Part shown: piece after piece, positions 36,180 to 44,673 of the stretch
How positions within the stretch are numbered: position 1 is the stretch's first letter
Layout of the letters: each line of letters begins with the position of its first letter
Source: XN24 sp035514535
GTDB lineage: Bacteria; Pseudomonadota; Gammaproteobacteria; Steroidobacterales; XN24
Direction of reading: 5' to 3'
Length of the DNA stretch: 64,000 nucleotides
NCBI GenBank assembly: GCA_035514535.1
Contig: DATKAZ010000061.1
Coordinates: 1-64,000, forward strand
Translations under genes and position numbers: made by a program
Notes under the pieces: generated by a model
What the model was told of the DNA's origin: nothing
Seen by the model: the letters and a program-made list of their open reading frames with translations, nothing else
Database searches by the model: none

Positions 36180-38873
36180 ATGAGCGAACAACAGTCGCCG
36201 GACGCGGTGGCCCGGATCAGCGCGGATCTGGGCGCTGCCATTCGCAGGAGCCGGGCGACCCCGTCGCGGGTCGGCCTGAATCCCGCCATCACGAAAGTGG
36301 CGGTCGACCTTCTCAATCTCGATCCCGAAAATGCCGAGGAAACCTTGAGTGAATCGCTCGAGGTGATCCGCGACGCGATCGGTGCGGACTCGGTCTGTTT
36401 CGCCCTCCTGACGGAGGACAGCGCGGCCTTCGACCGCGTCAGCCACGCGTCCACCGTGCTTGCGGGTTGCCGGCCGGAGCGGCTCGCAGGCCACCGCATG
36501 GCCGACCTCGAGTGGCTCAGCAGCAAGTTCGGCCACATGCGCCTGGTGGAGATTCGCGATGCGAGCCGCCTCGCGGCGCCGCTCGCGGGCGAGGCCGCCC
36601 TGATGCGCGAGATGGGCGCGGGCGCAGCGCTGTTCGCCGGCCTGGATATTCACGGGCGGCTGGGCGGCGTGCTCGGCGTGCTGTCGGCGCGGCCGGTCGA
36701 AAGCTGGCACGTCGATGTCTACCTGTTGCTCAAGCTGGTCGGCGCAAGCCTCTCCGCCGCGCTGACGCGGCTGAAGCTCGGGCGCGAGCTCGGCGATATC
36801 TACGAGCGCGAGGAATTGACGCGCCACGCCTCGAACGACGGGGTGTGGGACTTCGACGTCGAGACCAACATCATTCGCTTCTCGCCACGCTGGAAGATCA
36901 TGATGGGCTACGGGGAGGGCGAGGCCGACGAGGACATGCCCGACTGGCGCCAGCTCGTGCATCCCGAGGACATGGTCCGGGTGCAGGGCAAGATTCGCGA
37001 TCACCTGGAAGGCAAGTCGGAGCTGTTCGAAAGCGTCCACCGCATGCGCCACAAGTCCGGCGACTGGCGCTGGGTGATGAGTCGGGCGAAGGCCATGGTG
37101 GACGACGAGGGCCGGATGTTGCGCCTGGTCGGCGTCGAGCTCGATATCACGGACCAGAAGCTTTACGAAGAGGCGCTGTTCCGCGAGAAGCAGAATGCGC
37201 AGATCACGCTGCAATCCATCGGCGACGGCGTCATTACCACGGACTCCGACTGTCGCATCGAGTACCTCAACCCGGTCGCGCAGGAACTCACCGGCTGGAG
37301 CCTCGATGACGCCTCGGGCCGCTCGGTGGACGAGATTTTCCGCAGCTTCCACGAGGAAACCTGCGAGCCGATGGAAAACCCGTTATCGGTGGCAATCAGG
37401 CGCGACCGGCTTTACAAGTCGATGCGCCCCACGCTGCTGATCCGGCGCGACGGCAACGAGCTGTACGTGGAGAGCTGTGCGGCGCCGATCCGTAACGACA
37501 TGGGCCAGGTGATCGGCGGCGTGCTGGTGTTCCATGACGTCAGCGAGGCCCGCGAGCTGAACCGCCGGCTTTCGTATCACGCCAGCCACGACATGCTGAC
37601 CGGGCTCGTGAATCGGCGCGAGTTCGAGTCGCGTCTCGAGCGTGCACTGAAAATGGGGAGGGCGCGCGAGGCACAGTACGCACTCTGCTACATGGACCTC
37701 GACCAGTTCAAGATCATCAACGATTCCTGCGGCCACATGGCGGGGGATGCGTTGCTCGGCCAGCTCGGGGCGTTGCTGAAGTCCAAGATCCGCTGGCGCG
37801 ACACGCTCGCGAGGCTCGGCGGCGACGAGTTCGGCGTATTGCTGGAGAACTGCACGCTCGACGAGGCGATCGACACGGCGGAAGCGCTCCTCAAGGCGGT
37901 GCAGGACTTCCGTTTCGTTTGGGAGGACCGCAGTTTCAGGCTCGGGGCGAGCATCGGCGTGGTGCCGATCGCGCCGGAATCCGCCAGCGTCGCGGAGCTC
38001 CTGACGGCCGCGGACAGCGCCTGCGCGGCAGCCAAGGAATCGGGACGCAACCGCGTCCAGACGTGGCAGGAAAACGACATCGACCTGATGCGGCGGCGAC
38101 GGGAAATGCAATGGGCGGCGCGCATCAACAACGCGCTCGAGGAATCGCGCTTCGAGCTGTTCCGCCAGCCGATCATGCCGCTGCAGGACCAGTCGACCGG
38201 CGCCCACTACGAGCTGCTGCTGCGGATGCGCGACGAGCAGGGCCAGATCATCGCGCCGGACGTGTTCATCAATGCGGCCGAGCGCTACGGCCTGACGCCG
38301 AGCATCGACCGCTGGGTGATTACGAACGCCTTCCGCTGGCTCGTGTCCGAGGCCGACGAGCGCGAACGCCTCGCGATGTGCTCGATCAACCTGTCCGGGC
38401 AGAGCCTGTGCGACGACAAGTTCCTGCCTTTCGTCATCGAGCAGTTCGAGCGCAGCGGGCTGGACGCCTCGAAGATCTGTTTCGAGATCACCGAGACGGC
38501 CGCGATCGCGAGCTATTCCCAGGCCAACCGCTTCATCAACTCGCTGAAAGAGCTCGGCTGCAAGTTCGCGCTCGACGATTTCGGTACCGGGCTGTCGTCA
38601 TTCGGCTACCTGAAGCACTTCCCGGTGGATTTCCTCAAGATCGACGGCAGTTTCGTGAAGGAAATCCTGCACGACCCCATCGACCGCGAAATGGTGCGCT
38701 CCATCAACGAGATCGGTCACCTGACCGGCAAACAGACCATTGCCGAGTTCGTCGAGAACAAGGAACTGATCACCATGCTGCGGGGCATGGGCGTCGACTA
38801 TGCCCAGGGCTACGGCGTCGGCGAACCGCGCCGCATCATGGACCCGGAGTTCGCCATCCTCGAGGTTCGCTGA
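36180..38873 (+). CDS. GAF-PAS-PAS-GGDEF-EAL cyclic-di-GMP signalling protein
   Basis: An 897-residue soluble protein: GAF-like domain (about 30-195), two PAS domains (about 215-335 with WRQLVHPEDMVRVQ, and 340-460), GGDEF (about 475-630) and EAL (about 650-890). GGDEF is intact (RLGGDEFGVLLE, about residue 546) with the RxxD inhibitory site five residues before it. The EAL motif reads YELLLRM but keeps the key Glu, and NLSGQSL, FEITETAAI, DDFGTGLSSFGYLK and LKIDGSF are intact. Both synthesis and hydrolysis of cyclic-di-GMP are possible. No clear ribosome-binding site; the ATG overlaps the stop of a 28-codon upstream frame. Confidence 0.93.
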   Translation: MSEQQSPDAVARISADLGAAIRRSRATPSRVGLNPAITKVAVDLLNLDPENAEETLSESLEVIRDAIGADSVCFALLTEDSAAFDRVSHASTVLAGCRPERLAGHRMADLEWLSSKFGHMRLVEIRDASRLAAPLAGEAALMREMGAGAALFAGLDIHGRLGGVLGVLSARPVESWHVDVYLLLKLVGASLSAALTRLKLGRELGDIYEREELTRHASNDGVWDFDVETNIIRFSPRWKIMMGYGEGEADEDMPDWRQLVHPEDMVRVQGKIRDHLEGKSELFESVHRMRHKSGDWRWVMSRAKAMVDDEGRMLRLVGVELDITDQKLYEEALFREKQNAQITLQSIGDGVITTDSDCRIEYLNPVAQELTGWSLDDASGRSVDEIFRSFHEETCEPMENPLSVAIRRDRLYKSMRPTLLIRRDGNELYVESCAAPIRNDMGQVIGGVLVFHDVSEARELNRRLSYHASHDMLTGLVNRREFESRLERALKMGRAREAQYALCYMDLDQFKIINDSCGHMAGDALLGQLGALLKSKIRWRDTLARLGGDEFGVLLENCTLDEAIDTAEALLKAVQDFRFVWEDRSFRLGASIGVVPIAPESASVAELLTAADSACAAAKESGRNRVQTWQENDIDLMRRRREMQWAARINNALEESRFELFRQPIMPLQDQSTGAHYELLLRMRDEQGQIIAPDVFINAAERYGLTPSIDRWVITNAFRWLVSEADERERLAMCSINLSGQSLCDDKFLPFVIEQFERSGLDASKICFEITETAAIASYSQANRFINSLKELGCKFALDDFGTGLSSFGYLKHFPVDFLKIDGSFVKEILHDPIDREMVRSINEIGHLTGKQTIAEFVENKELITMLRGMGVDYAQGYGVGEPRRIMDPEFAILEVR

Positions 38874-38904
38874 CCGCGCCCGCCTGGCCGCGTTTCGCCG
38901 GCCG

Positions 38905-41337
38905 TCACGCCGCCTGCTGGCCGGCCTTCTTCTTCGCCGGCCCCGGAAAGTCGTCCACGGCGATCGCCGCCGCAGTGATCGCCAGCGCCTCGCGCACGGT
39001 CTCCGCCTCGAGCTCGTTGATGACGCCGCCGGCGACGCCCTTGGCCAGCACCGCCTCCATGTTGACCATGGTTACGCTCGCCCCGAGCGCGGCGGCAAGC
39101 TTGCGTTCCACGGGCTCGGCCGCGATCACTTTCTCCAGTGCCAGCTCCATCAGGCCCATCGGGTCGTCCGCGCGCATCTCGATGAACAGCCCGGCGGTAA
39201 GGCGATCGCGCGTTGCCGACGGGCTGAGCAACAATCCGGCAACCTCGTGCCCCAGCCGGTCCGAGGCGCCCCGGTGACGCCGGCCCAGCGGCAGCACGAA
39301 CGGGCGCAGCGCGGCGCCTATGCCGCGCAAGGGGAAGTTGCGCAGGATGCCGTCCAGGCGGTCCTCGATGATCGCCAGGGAGTCATCGAGCGCCCAACGC
39401 ACCAGCGGCAGGTCGCCTTCCGGTCGGCCGTCGTCCTCGTAGCGCTTGAGCACGGCCGAGGCCATGTAGAGGTGGCTCAAGATGTCGGCAAAGCGTCCCG
39501 AGATCTTCTCGCGTCGCTTCAGGTCGCCGCCGAGCGACAGCATCGCGACATCCGCGAGCAGGGCAAAGGAGGCGCTCATCCGCGTCAGGCGCCGGGCATA
39601 CGGCACGGTCGGGCCGAGGTCCGGCGCCCGGACGAAGCGGGCGCCGCTCAGCGCGAGGATGAACGAGCGCACCAGGTTGCTGAGCGTGAAGCCCGCGTGC
39701 GCAAAGAATGCCTCGTCGAAGGCCTTGAGCCCGGCCGCGCCGTCCTCGTCGGCCGCTGCCAGCATTTCCTTCAGCACGTAGGGATGGCAGCGGATCGCCC
39801 CCTGGCCGAAGATGATCATGGTCCGGGTCAGGATGTTGGCGCCTTCGACCGTGATCGCCACGGGCACCGTCTGGTAGCTCTGCGCGAGGTAGTTGCGCGG
39901 CCCGAGGCACACGGCGCGCCCGGCATGGACGTCCATCGCGTCGTTGACGGTGAGACGCATGGCCTCGGTGTTGTTGTACTTCAGGATTGCGGACAGCACG
40001 GACGGCTTGCCGCCGAGATCCAGCGCGGTGGCCGTGAGGATGCGTGCGGCGTCCATCCGGTACGTCACGCCGCCGATCCGCGCCAGCGGTTCCTCGATTC
40101 CTTCGAAGCGGCCGATCGGGATACGGAACTGGCGGCGCACACGTGCATAGGCGCCCGTCATGCGCGCCGCCACCTTGGCGCATCCCGTGCTGAGCGCGGG
40201 CAGCGAAATGGCACGGCCCACCGACAGGCAGTCCATCAGCATTTTCCAGCCGTTGCCGACCTGGGCCTGTCCGCCGATGACCCAGTCCATCGGCACGAAC
40301 ACGTCGCGGCCGCTGTTGGGCCCGACCAGGAACGCGCCGCCCGGGTTGTGGCGCCGGCCGATTTCGACCCCGGCCGTGTCCGTCGGGATCAGCGCGCAGG
40401 TGATGCCGAGATCCTTCGGCCCGCCGAGCAGCCCGTCGGGATCGCGTGCCTTGAACGCCAGCCCCAGGAGCGTCGCGATCGGGCCGAGCGTGATGTAGCG
40501 TTTTTCCCAGGTGACACGGAACCCCAGCACCTCCTTGCCCTTGTACTCGCCCTTGCAGACGATGCCCACGTCCGGCATCGAGCCCGCGTCCGACCCGGCC
40601 CAGGGCCCGGTGAGGGCAAATGCCGGAATATCCTCGCCGCGCGCCAGGCGCGGCAGGTAGTGCTGCTTCTGCTCGGTCGTGCCGTAGTGCATCAGCAACT
40701 CGCCCGGGCCGAGCGAGTTCGGCACCATGACGGTCACGGCCGCTGCGCCGCTGCGGCTGGCGACCTTCAGCACGACCTCGGATTGCGCGCGCGCGGAAAA
40801 CTCGAGACCGCCGTACTCCTTCGGGATGATCATGGCGAAGAAGCGGTGCCTGGCGAGGAAGTCCCACGCCTCGGCGGGCAGGTCTTCCAGCTCGCGGTTG
40901 ATTTTCCAGTCATCGAGCATGCGGCACAGTTCTTCCACCGGCCCGTCCAGGTAGGCCTGCTCCTCGGCGTCAAGCTCGGAGCGGGGCGTGCGCAGCAGGG
41001 CGTTCCAGTCGGGGCGCCCGGTGAACAGCTCCGCATCCCACCAGACGGTGCCGGCGTCGATGGCGTCTTTTTCGGTGGCCGACATCGGCGGCAACACCGA
41101 CCTGAACCAGTTGAGCAGCGGCTTGCTCAGCAAGGCGCGGCGGACGGGCCTGACGTTCAGGAGCGCGGCGATGACCGCAAAAACGACCCACGGCGCGAGC
41201 GCGAGACCGCCTCCCGCGAGCTGCATCGCGAGCAACAGGATTGCGGCGGCACCGGTCCACGTGGGCAGGGTGCTGCGCCGGTAGGCGAGGATGCCGATCG
41301 CGACCAGGGACAGTAATAGCCAGGTAATTCCGGACAT
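38905..41337 (-). CDS. fadE: Membrane-associated acyl-CoA dehydrogenase
   Basis: An 810-residue FadE-type enzyme (E. coli FadE is 814) doing the first oxidation of fatty acid beta-oxidation. Two N-terminal membrane helices (WLLLSLVAIGILAY, AAILLLAMQLAGGGLALAPWVVF) are followed by the acyl-CoA dehydrogenase core with GPWAGSDAGSMPD, GVEIGRRHNPGG and VEGANILTRTM, and the C-terminal DUF1974 domain ending VDDFPGP. ATG 41337 has GGAG upstream and a good promoter 74 bases further up. It stands alone on the minus strand. Confidence 0.95.
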   Translation of the reverse strand: MSGITWLLLSLVAIGILAYRRSTLPTWTGAAAILLLAMQLAGGGLALAPWVVFAVIAALLNVRPVRRALLSKPLLNWFRSVLPPMSATEKDAIDAGTVWWDAELFTGRPDWNALLRTPRSELDAEEQAYLDGPVEELCRMLDDWKINRELEDLPAEAWDFLARHRFFAMIIPKEYGGLEFSARAQSEVVLKVASRSGAAAVTVMVPNSLGPGELLMHYGTTEQKQHYLPRLARGEDIPAFALTGPWAGSDAGSMPDVGIVCKGEYKGKEVLGFRVTWEKRYITLGPIATLLGLAFKARDPDGLLGGPKDLGITCALIPTDTAGVEIGRRHNPGGAFLVGPNSGRDVFVPMDWVIGGQAQVGNGWKMLMDCLSVGRAISLPALSTGCAKVAARMTGAYARVRRQFRIPIGRFEGIEEPLARIGGVTYRMDAARILTATALDLGGKPSVLSAILKYNNTEAMRLTVNDAMDVHAGRAVCLGPRNYLAQSYQTVPVAITVEGANILTRTMIIFGQGAIRCHPYVLKEMLAAADEDGAAGLKAFDEAFFAHAGFTLSNLVRSFILALSGARFVRAPDLGPTVPYARRLTRMSASFALLADVAMLSLGGDLKRREKISGRFADILSHLYMASAVLKRYEDDGRPEGDLPLVRWALDDSLAIIEDRLDGILRNFPLRGIGAALRPFVLPLGRRHRGASDRLGHEVAGLLLSPSATRDRLTAGLFIEMRADDPMGLMELALEKVIAAEPVERKLAAALGASVTMVNMEAVLAKGVAGGVINELEAETVREALAITAAAIAVDDFPGPAKKKAGQQAA

Positions 41338-41410
41338 GGTGCTCTCCGCCAGTGTCGGCCAGGCCCGCGGGGGCAGGCTGCGATGCGGTTTTCCGCAGCG
41401 CGTCATCCGC

Positions 41411-41439
41411 TTATAACCCACGTTCAGCGGGCCCGGCAA
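41411..41439 (-). promoter_or_regulatory. fadE promoter
   Basis: On the minus strand TTGCCG (41439-41434) and TTATAA (41416-41411) are separated by exactly 17 bases. The predicted start is near 41404, giving an untranslated leader of about 66 bases before the fadE ATG. Confidence 0.65.
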
Positions 41440-41606
41440 GCCGCTACGCGGCGTTTTCAAACGCGTGTTGGGTCGGGCATTTCGCGGTGCAAAATGGACT
41501 CGGTGAGCGAACCATTGCAGCCGCCCGGAGGCTCAAATCCGGGCCCTTCGCGCGGCGGGCGGTGCGCGGCAGGCAGAACGCGCCTAGTGCACTGCAACAA
41601 GAATCT

Positions 41607-42476
41607 TCAGGCGCCGGCCGCCTCGTCGAGACGAAACCGCATCGACAGGTCGATGGCGCGCACGTGCTTGGTCAATCGGCCGACCGACACGAAGTCGACG
41701 CCCGTCGCGCCGATCTCGCGGACGTTGTCCAGGCGGACGTCTCCCGAGGCCTCGAGCCGCGTCGTACAGTCCGGCCGCGCCCGCGTGCGCCTGACGGCGT
41801 CTCGCAGGGCGTCGGGCCCGAAGTTGTCGAGCAACACGATGTCCGCCCCGCCGGCCAGGGCCGCCTCGAGCTCCGCCGCGGATTCGACCTCGATCTCGAC
41901 ACTGAGGTCCGGGTGGGCGTCACGCGCCGCGCGCAGGGCCGCGCTGATTCCCCCGGCCGCGATGATGTGATTCTCCTTGATGAGGATCGCGTCGTAGAGG
42001 CCTTGGCGGTGATTCGTAGCACCGCCGCAGGCCACGGCGTATTTCTGCGCAGCACGCAGGCCCGGTACCGTCTTGCGCGTGTCCAGGATGCGGCACCCGG
42101 TGCCGGCCACGGCATCGGCGTAGCGGCGCGCGGTCGTCGCCGTGCCAGACAGCATCTGCAGGAAATTCAGCGCCGTGCGTTCCCCGCTGAGCAGGGGGCG
42201 GGCAGGGCCCTCGAGCCGGCACAGCTCCATGTCCGGCTCGATCGTCATGCCGTCGCCTGCGAACCATGCGATCGCGATCCGGCTGTCCAGCTGCGCGAAC
42301 ACCTCACCGAACCATGCGGTGCCGCACAGTACGGCGTCCTCCCGCGCAATGACGGTGGCGACGGCACGCGACTCCCGCGGCAGGAGATCCGCCGTGACAT
42401 CGCCTCGCCCGATGTCCTCCGCGAGCGCGTACGCGACTACCTTTGCGATGTCCTTGGGGAGCTCAGGGTGCGGCAT
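41607..42476 (-). CDS. nadC: Nicotinate-nucleotide pyrophosphorylase (carboxylating)
   Basis: A 289-residue quinolinate phosphoribosyltransferase of NAD synthesis. Motifs: ALAEDIGRGDVTADLLP at the start, SGERTALNFLQMLSGTATTARRY, DTRKTVPGLRAAQKYAVACGG, NHRQGLYDAILIKENHI, EIEVESAAELEAALAGGADIVLLDN and the final SVGRLTKHVRAIDLSMR. GAGG precedes the ATG. About 270 bases separate it from fadE; apart from the fadE promoter, nothing else is recognisable there. Confidence 0.97.
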   Translation of the reverse strand: MPHPELPKDIAKVVAYALAEDIGRGDVTADLLPRESRAVATVIAREDAVLCGTAWFGEVFAQLDSRIAIAWFAGDGMTIEPDMELCRLEGPARPLLSGERTALNFLQMLSGTATTARRYADAVAGTGCRILDTRKTVPGLRAAQKYAVACGGATNHRQGLYDAILIKENHIIAAGGISAALRAARDAHPDLSVEIEVESAAELEAALAGGADIVLLDNFGPDALRDAVRRTRARPDCTTRLEASGDVRLDNVREIGATGVDFVSVGRLTKHVRAIDLSMRFRLDEAAGA

Positions 42477-42560
42477 CCGGGGTCCTCGGGCTGGGCGGCC
42501 GGCAGTATATCCCGAGCCGTTCGAACGTGGCGTTCCTCGCCATGGCCCGGCAGATGCGTC

Positions 42561-42569
42561 TGGTATACT
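42561..42569 (+). promoter_or_regulatory. Extended -10 promoter of sodB
   Basis: TGGTATACT combines the TGn extension and TATACT (42564-42569). No good -35 is seen. Downstream the leader has a short stem, TTCGGG pairing with CCCGAA (about 42582-42601), before the AGGAGG ribosome-binding site. Confidence 0.5.
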
Positions 42570-42634
42570 TGCAGGCCTTCGTTCGGGGCGTTTGTCCCGA
42601 AATTCAGACAGCTATGATTTTCCAGGAGGCCGCA

Positions 42635-43213
42635 ATGGCACACACCCTGCCTGAACTTCCCTATGCGATGGATGCCCTGGAACCGCACATCTCCCGCGAG
42701 ACCCTCGAGTACCACTACGGCAAGCACCATCGGACCTACGTCGAAAAACTCAACGGCCTGATCGATGGCACGGAGTTCGAGAAGGCCTCGCTGAAGGACA
42801 TCGTTCGCAGCGGGTCCGGAGGGGTATTCAACAATGCGGCCCAGGTCTGGAATCACACGTTCTACTGGAATTGCCTGTCGCCGAAAGGCGGCGGCAAGCC
42901 CGACGGAGATCTCGGCAAGGCGATCGACACGGCCTTCGGGTCCTTCGACGCATTCCACAAGCAGTTCTCCGACCGGGCGGTGACCCTGTTCGGCTCGGGC
43001 TGGACCTGGCTCGTCAAGCGGGAGGACGGCGAGCTTGCGATCATCCAGTCCGCGAATGCCGATACGCCGCTGACCGGCAATGACACGCCACTGCTCACCT
43101 GCGATGTCTGGGAGCACGCCTATTACATCGACTACCGCAATGCGCGGCCGAAGTATCTCGAGGCATTCTGGCAGCTGGTCAACTGGGACTTTGTCGCGAA
43201 GAATCTCGATTGA
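42635..43213 (+). CDS. sodB: Iron superoxide dismutase
   Basis: A 192-residue cytoplasmic enzyme removing superoxide. Metal ligands are visible in LEYHYGKHHRTYVEKLN (His27), AAQVWNHTFYWNCLSP (His74) and DVWEHAYYIDYRN (Asp and His near 158 and 162). AAQxWNHTFYW and the FGSGWTWLV segment favour iron rather than manganese. A perfect AGGAGG lies 7 bases before the ATG. A BON-domain lipoprotein gene follows after 22 bases. Confidence 0.96.
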   Translation: MAHTLPELPYAMDALEPHISRETLEYHYGKHHRTYVEKLNGLIDGTEFEKASLKDIVRSGSGGVFNNAAQVWNHTFYWNCLSPKGGGKPDGDLGKAIDTAFGSFDAFHKQFSDRAVTLFGSGWTWLVKREDGELAIIQSANADTPLTGNDTPLLTCDVWEHAYYIDYRNARPKYLEAFWQLVNWDFVAKNLD

Positions 43214-43235
43214 ACCCGGCTCGATTGGCGTCGCC

Positions 43236-43592
43236 ATGAAGGTGCTCGCAGCGTTGTTGGGGTCTTTGGCACTGCTGTCGGTGACCGCGTGCGTGCCGCT
43301 CGTGGTCGGCGGCGCCGCGGCCGGTGCGTACTATGTCGGCAAGGACGATCGCACGGTGGCGGTCATCGCCGACGACGGTCGCATCACCACGGCTGTGAAA
43401 TCCCGCCTGATCGCCGACAAGTATGTCGATGGCCTGCAGATAAAAGTCGCGACCTACGAGGGCATCGTGACGCTGAACGGCGAGGTAAGCAGCAGTCTCC
43501 CGCGAGAGCAGGCGGAACGGCTCGCCGCGTCGGTCGAGGGCGTCAAATCCGTGCGCAACGAAATCAGGATCGTGCGCGAACCCGCCAAGTGA
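43236..43592 (+). CDS. BON-domain lipoprotein
   Basis: A 118-residue predicted lipoprotein with lipobox SVTAC (Cys19) and a short Gly/Ala hydrophobic segment, then one BON domain at about 48-115 (ITTAVKSRLIADKYVDGLQIKVATYEGIVTL broken by turns, ending VEGVKSVRNEIRI). It resembles a single-BON relative of OsmY/DolP-type envelope proteins that bind phospholipid and support the outer membrane. It lies between sodB and grxD on the same strand. Confidence 0.88.
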   Translation: MKVLAALLGSLALLSVTACVPLVVGGAAAGAYYVGKDDRTVAVIADDGRITTAVKSRLIADKYVDGLQIKVATYEGIVTLNGEVSSSLPREQAERLAASVEGVKSVRNEIRIVREPAK

Positions 43593-43639
43593 GGCACACG
43601 ATGGCACGAATCAACATGTTTAACCAGGAGACAGTGGCG

Positions 43640-43969
43640 ATGGCAGAACTCAACGAGCGGATCCGCACAACGCTTGCGTCCAACCCCGTCCTGCTGTTCA
43701 TGAAGGGCAACCCCGATTTCCCGCAATGCGGCTTCTCGGCGCAGGCGGTGGCGGCGCTGCGCGCCTGCGAAGCGGAATTCGCGACTTTCAACATCTTCGA
43801 GGATGCGGAGATCCGCGAGGGGCTGAAGGCGTATTCGAACTGGCCGACCTACCCGCAGCTCTACATCAATGGCGAACTGGTCGGCGGCTGCGACATCATC
43901 GTTGAGATGTATCACTCCGGCGAGCTGAAGAAGCTGCTCGGCGAAGCAGAGAAGGGGACACTGCTTTAA
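43640..43969 (+). CDS. grxD: Monothiol glutaredoxin (CGFS type)
   Basis: A 109-residue Grx4-type protein that carries 2Fe-2S clusters. The CGFS active site is at residues 30-33 (NPDFPQCGFSAQAV), with the glutathione-binding NWPTYPQLYINGELVGGCDI. The chosen ATG has AGGAG nine bases upstream; an earlier in-frame ATG at 43601 would add 13 residues. The last six codons and stop (EKGTLL, 43951-43969) are exactly one unit of a 19-base tandem repeat, so the C-terminus was apparently rewritten by that repeat. Confidence 0.94.
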   Translation: MAELNERIRTTLASNPVLLFMKGNPDFPQCGFSAQAVAALRACEAEFATFNIFEDAEIREGLKAYSNWPTYPQLYINGELVGGCDIIVEMYHSGELKKLLGEAEKGTLL

Positions 43970-44000
43970 GAAGGGGACACTGCTTTAAAGCAGTGTCCCC
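43951..44000. repeat. Tandem 19-mer plus perfect 28-base palindrome between grxD and rnt
   Basis: GAAGGGGACACTGCTTTAA occurs twice in tandem (43951-43969, 43970-43988). The second copy forms the left half of a perfect palindrome at 43973-44000 with 14-base arms GGGGACACTGCTTT and AAAGCAGTGTCCCC. This is typical of REP-like elements mobilised by REP-associated tyrosine transposases. It could also serve as a bidirectional terminator for the convergent grxD and rnt genes. Confidence 0.85.
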
Positions 44001-44013
44001 ATCCTCCCCTTCT

Positions 44014-44673
44014 TCATCCCCTGGCCTTCTCGTACATCCCGCGAAACTGGTTGACGATCGCGCAGAAGACTTCGGCGGTGATGCGTGCGTCGTAGGCCGC
44101 CGAGTGCGCGGAACTGCTGTCCCACTCGAGTCCGGCCGCTGTCACGATGCGTGACAGTACGGTCTGGCCATAGGCGATCCCGCCCAGCGTCGCCGTGTCG
44201 AAACTGGAGAACGGGTGAAAGGGGTTGCGCTTGATCCCGCAGCGCTCGATCGCGGCATTCAGGAAATGCAGATCGAAAAATGCGTTGTGGCCGACGAGGA
44301 TCGCGCGGCTGCAGTCCTGCGCGCGCACTGCCGCGCGGACTTCGCGGAAGATTCGCTGCAGCGCGTCGCGCTCCGGCAGGGCCGGACGCAGCGGGTGATA
44401 CGGGTCGATACCGTTGACCTCCAGCGAGGCGGCCTCGAGGTTGGCGCCTTCGAACGGCTTGACGTGGTAGCGATACGTCTCGCCCGGCATGAAGCTGCCG
44501 TCTGCCTGCAGCTCGATCAACACCGCCGCGATCTCCAGCAGGGCATCGGTACGCGGGTTGAATCCGCCGGTCTCCACATCCACGACCACCGGCAGGAAAC
44601 CGCGGAATCGTTGTGCCATCGGGTGCGTGGCGATGCGGTCCCGGTCGAGCGGTTGGGTCGGGTCGTCGCTCAC
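44014..44673 (-). CDS. rnt: Ribonuclease T
   Basis: A 219-residue DEDDh 3'-5' exoribonuclease that trims tRNA and other RNA ends. Exo motifs are VVVDVETGGFNP (Asp32, Glu34), AILVGHNAFFDLHFLNAA and SSAHSAAYDARITAEVF (His and Asp). The basic patches NPFHPFSSFDTATLGGIAYGQ match RNase T rather than other DEDDh enzymes. It overlaps pyrC by four bases and ends the pepA-pyrC-rnt operon. Confidence 0.95.
   Translation of the reverse strand: MSDDPTQPLDRDRIATHPMAQRFRGFLPVVVDVETGGFNPRTDALLEIAAVLIELQADGSFMPGETYRYHVKPFEGANLEAASLEVNGIDPYHPLRPALPERDALQRIFREVRAAVRAQDCSRAILVGHNAFFDLHFLNAAIERCGIKRNPFHPFSSFDTATLGGIAYGQTVLSRIVTAAGLEWDSSSAHSAAYDARITAEVFCAIVNQFRGMYEKARG

Noticed and set aside
38800..41316. 838-codon plus-strand frame opposite fadE
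   Set aside because: Antisense shadow of fadE, rich in Arg, Gly, His and Gln with no domain.
41338..41606. tRNA-like segment (CTCAAATCC near 41532)
   Set aside because: No acceptor or anticodon arm can be drawn around it.
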